DNA from: DATBFU01 sp046735265
GTDB lineage: Bacteria > Acidobacteriota > Thermoanaerobaculia > UBA5066 > Gp7-AA6
Reading direction: 5' to 3'
Length of the DNA stretch: 13,617 bases
Assembly (NCBI GenBank): GCA_046735265.1
Contig: JBKPSZ010000304.1
Location: 1-13,617, forward strand
A program made the translations under genes and the position numbers. The notes under the pieces are model-generated. The model was not told where the DNA came from. It ran no database searches and saw only the letters and a program-made list of their open reading frames with translations. Numbering within the stretch: the first letter of the stretch is position 1; each line of letters starts with the position of its first letter. Below are positions 12,125 through 13,617 of this stretch, piece by piece.

Positions 12125-13617
12125 ACAGGACTCGTTCGTACCGGTGGGAACTCCGTCACGGCACGATCCTCCAACTCGCTTCGGGTCTTTTTTGGCTTCT
12201 CGCATCCGCCGCCGCCCTGGCGGTCACGGTTCCGAGCGGCTTCACTCACTCTCAGGTCGGCGGGGCGCTCGCGAGCCCGACCGCTTTCGCCATCGCGCCG
12301 GACGGCCGCATCTTCATCTGCGAGCAGAGCGGCAAGCTTCGGGTGATCAAGAACGGGACGCTTCTCTCGACTCCGTTTCTCACGGCCACCGTGGACTCGG
12401 CGGGGGAGCGGGGACTCCTCGGGGTCGCGTTCGATCCGGCGTTCACGACGAACCACCGGATCTACGTCTACTACACGGCGACGAGCCCGGCGAAACACAA
12501 TCGCCTGAGCCGGTTCTCGGCGAACGGCGATGTCGCGGCCGCGGGAAGCGAGACGATCCTGCTCGATCTCGACAATCTCTCGAGCGCCACGAATCACAAC
12601 GGCGGCGCGCTCCACTTCGGGGCAGACGGAATGCTGTACATCGCGGTCGGCGAGAACGCGACGCCGTCCAACGCGCAGACGAAGACGAACCTCCTCGGCA
12701 AGATTCTTCGCGTGAGCCCGACCGGCGCCATTCCCACCGACAATCCGTTTTACTCGAGCGCCTCGGGAAAGAACCGCGCGATCTGGGCGCTCGGCCTCCG
12801 AAATCCCTTCACCTTCGCCGTTCAGCCGGGCACCGGCCGGATGTTCATCAACGACGTCGGGCAGAACACGACCGAGGAAGTCGACGAGGGCGTCGCGGGC
12901 GCCAACTACGGATGGCCGACCACGGAGGGCCCGACGACGGATCCTCGCTTCGACACCCCGGTCTACTCCTACCCGCACGGCAGCGAGTGCGCCATCACGG
13001 GAGGCGCCTTCTACAACCCGTCCACCGTCCAGTTTCCGAGCACGTACGTCGGCGACTACTTCATCGCCGATTACTGCGGCAACTGGATCAAACGGCTCGA
13101 TGCGGCCGGTTCGTACACCGCCGCCTCGGCCTTCGCGAGCGGCCTCTCGAAGCCGGTGGGCATCGCCGTGGCCCCGGACGGCAGCCTCTACTATCTGGCT
13201 CGGGGCACGGGAACGAACACAGGCGGGGTCTTCCGCATCCAGTACACGCTGAACACACCGCCGGCGATCACCGTCCAGCCGCTGAGCAAAACCGTCACCG
13301 TGGGCGAGCTCGCGGCCTTCTCGGTCAGCGCCTCGGGCACCCCGCCTCTCTCGTACCAGTGGCAACGCAACGGCGCGAACATTTCGGGCGCGACGTCGGC
13401 GAGCTACACGATCGCCTCCGCCCAGCTCGCCGACAACGCCGCTACGTTCCGCTGTCGGGTCACGAACGCCTATGGAAACGTGACGAGCAGCAGCGCGACG
13501 CTGTCGGTCACGGCGAACCTGGCGCCGGTGGCGGCGATCACGAGCCCGGGAAACGGGGCCACATATGCCGGGGGACAGACGATCTACTACTCGGGGACCG
13601 GAACCGACCCCGAAGAC
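12121..13617 (+). CDS. Second secreted PQQ-type dehydrogenase-like paralog, 3' end outside window
   Basis: The frame is open from ATG 12121 to the last base (499 codons) without a stop, so the gene is truncated by the window. A signal peptide with a basic n-region ends near ALA|VT (residues 34/35). The propeller (35-376) is collinear with the upstream paralog and roughly three quarters identical by eye. It retains NHNGG with His159, GLRNPFTFAVQPGTGR and CAITGGAFYNP. An Ig-like domain begins near 381 and leads into the next module at the edge. Its DNA from 13312 onward is almost the same as in the first copy. The ATG lacks a strong ribosome binding site but overlaps a candidate leader ORF stop. 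The C-terminal modules, and whether it shares the Pro/Thr linker, cannot be seen. Substrate unknown. Confidence 0.9.
   Translation, partial: MNRTRSYRWELRHGTILQLASGLFWLLASAAALAVTVPSGFTHSQVGGALASPTAFAIAPDGRIFICEQSGKLRVIKNGTLLSTPFLTATVDSAGERGLLGVAFDPAFTTNHRIYVYYTATSPAKHNRLSRFSANGDVAAAGSETILLDLDNLSSATNHNGGALHFGADGMLYIAVGENATPSNAQTKTNLLGKILRVSPTGAIPTDNPFYSSASGKNRAIWALGLRNPFTFAVQPGTGRMFINDVGQNTTEEVDEGVAGANYGWPTTEGPTTDPRFDTPVYSYPHGSECAITGGAFYNPSTVQFPSTYVGDYFIADYCGNWIKRLDAAGSYTAASAFASGLSKPVGIAVAPDGSLYYLARGTGTNTGGVFRIQYTLNTPPAITVQPLSKTVTVGELAAFSVSASGTPPLSYQWQRNGANISGATSASYTIASAQLADNAATFRCRVTNAYGNVTSSSATLSVTANLAPVAAITSPGNGATYAGGQTIYYSGTGTDPED
13312..13617 (+). repeat. Near-identical direct repeat, copy 2 (Ig/PKD-like module)
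   Basis: This is the second copy of the 306-nt repeat at 10289-10594. The offset is a constant 3023 nt. The match still holds at the last base, so the true repeat is probably longer. The left boundary is sharp: just before it the two genes encode different residues (GAPAAFSV versus GELAAFSV) with unrelated preceding codons. Confidence 0.95.

Overview
This is a GC-rich bacterial window in which every supported gene reads on the + strand. Genes are tightly packed, with several GTG and TTG starts and 4-nt stop/start overlaps. An outer-membrane beta-barrel and a lipoprotein point to a diderm host. The modular secreted PQQ-type dehydrogenases with Pro/Thr linkers would fit Acidobacteriota or a similar GC-rich soil or sediment lineage. 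That placement is an inference from style, not from a marker gene.

Region 1 (1-4074) is a compact cluster. It encodes a polysaccharide deacetylase of the DUF3473-like type, a malonyl-CoA:ACP transacylase-like protein (FabD), a ketoreductase (FabG), an acyl carrier protein, a FabZ-like hot-dog protein without the usual GHFPG catalytic loop, an RsbV-like STAS protein and an unknown 94-residue protein. Three junctions overlap (1918-1921, 2970-2973, 3790-3800), which suggests translational coupling. No ketosynthase lies in the window, so the acyl pathway is either completed upstream or borrows one. The genes could load, extend and reduce an acyl chain on a dedicated ACP, next to an enzyme that deacetylates a sugar polymer.

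Region 2 (4230-8740) is a likely cell-envelope operon: a secreted S9 prolyl-oligopeptidase-family peptidase, a MetA-pathway/transporter-type beta-barrel 22 nt downstream, and 1 nt further a lipoprotein-like phospholipase D-superfamily protein resembling ClsC/YmdC. Weak hairpins follow.

Region 3 (8798-8923) is a tRNA-Leu(CAG) gene with encoded CCA and a good sigma70-type promoter.

Region 4 (9107-13617) holds two tandem paralogs of secreted PQQ-dependent glucose/sorbosone-dehydrogenase-like proteins; the second is cut by the window end. Their propeller domains have diverged (roughly three quarters identical by eye). From the middle of the following Ig-like domain, however, the DNA becomes almost identical: 298 of 306 positions with no gaps, running to the window edge. 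This suggests recent gene conversion or module exchange. The 374-nt gap between them is unusually rich in short inverted repeats. It ends in a possible 22-25 codon leader ORF whose stop overlaps the ATG of the second paralog.

The most notable observations are the sharp-edged near-identical Ig module, the hairpin-rich leader with its candidate coupled upstream ORF, and the deacetylase/ACP/ketoreductase cluster with a degenerate dehydratase.
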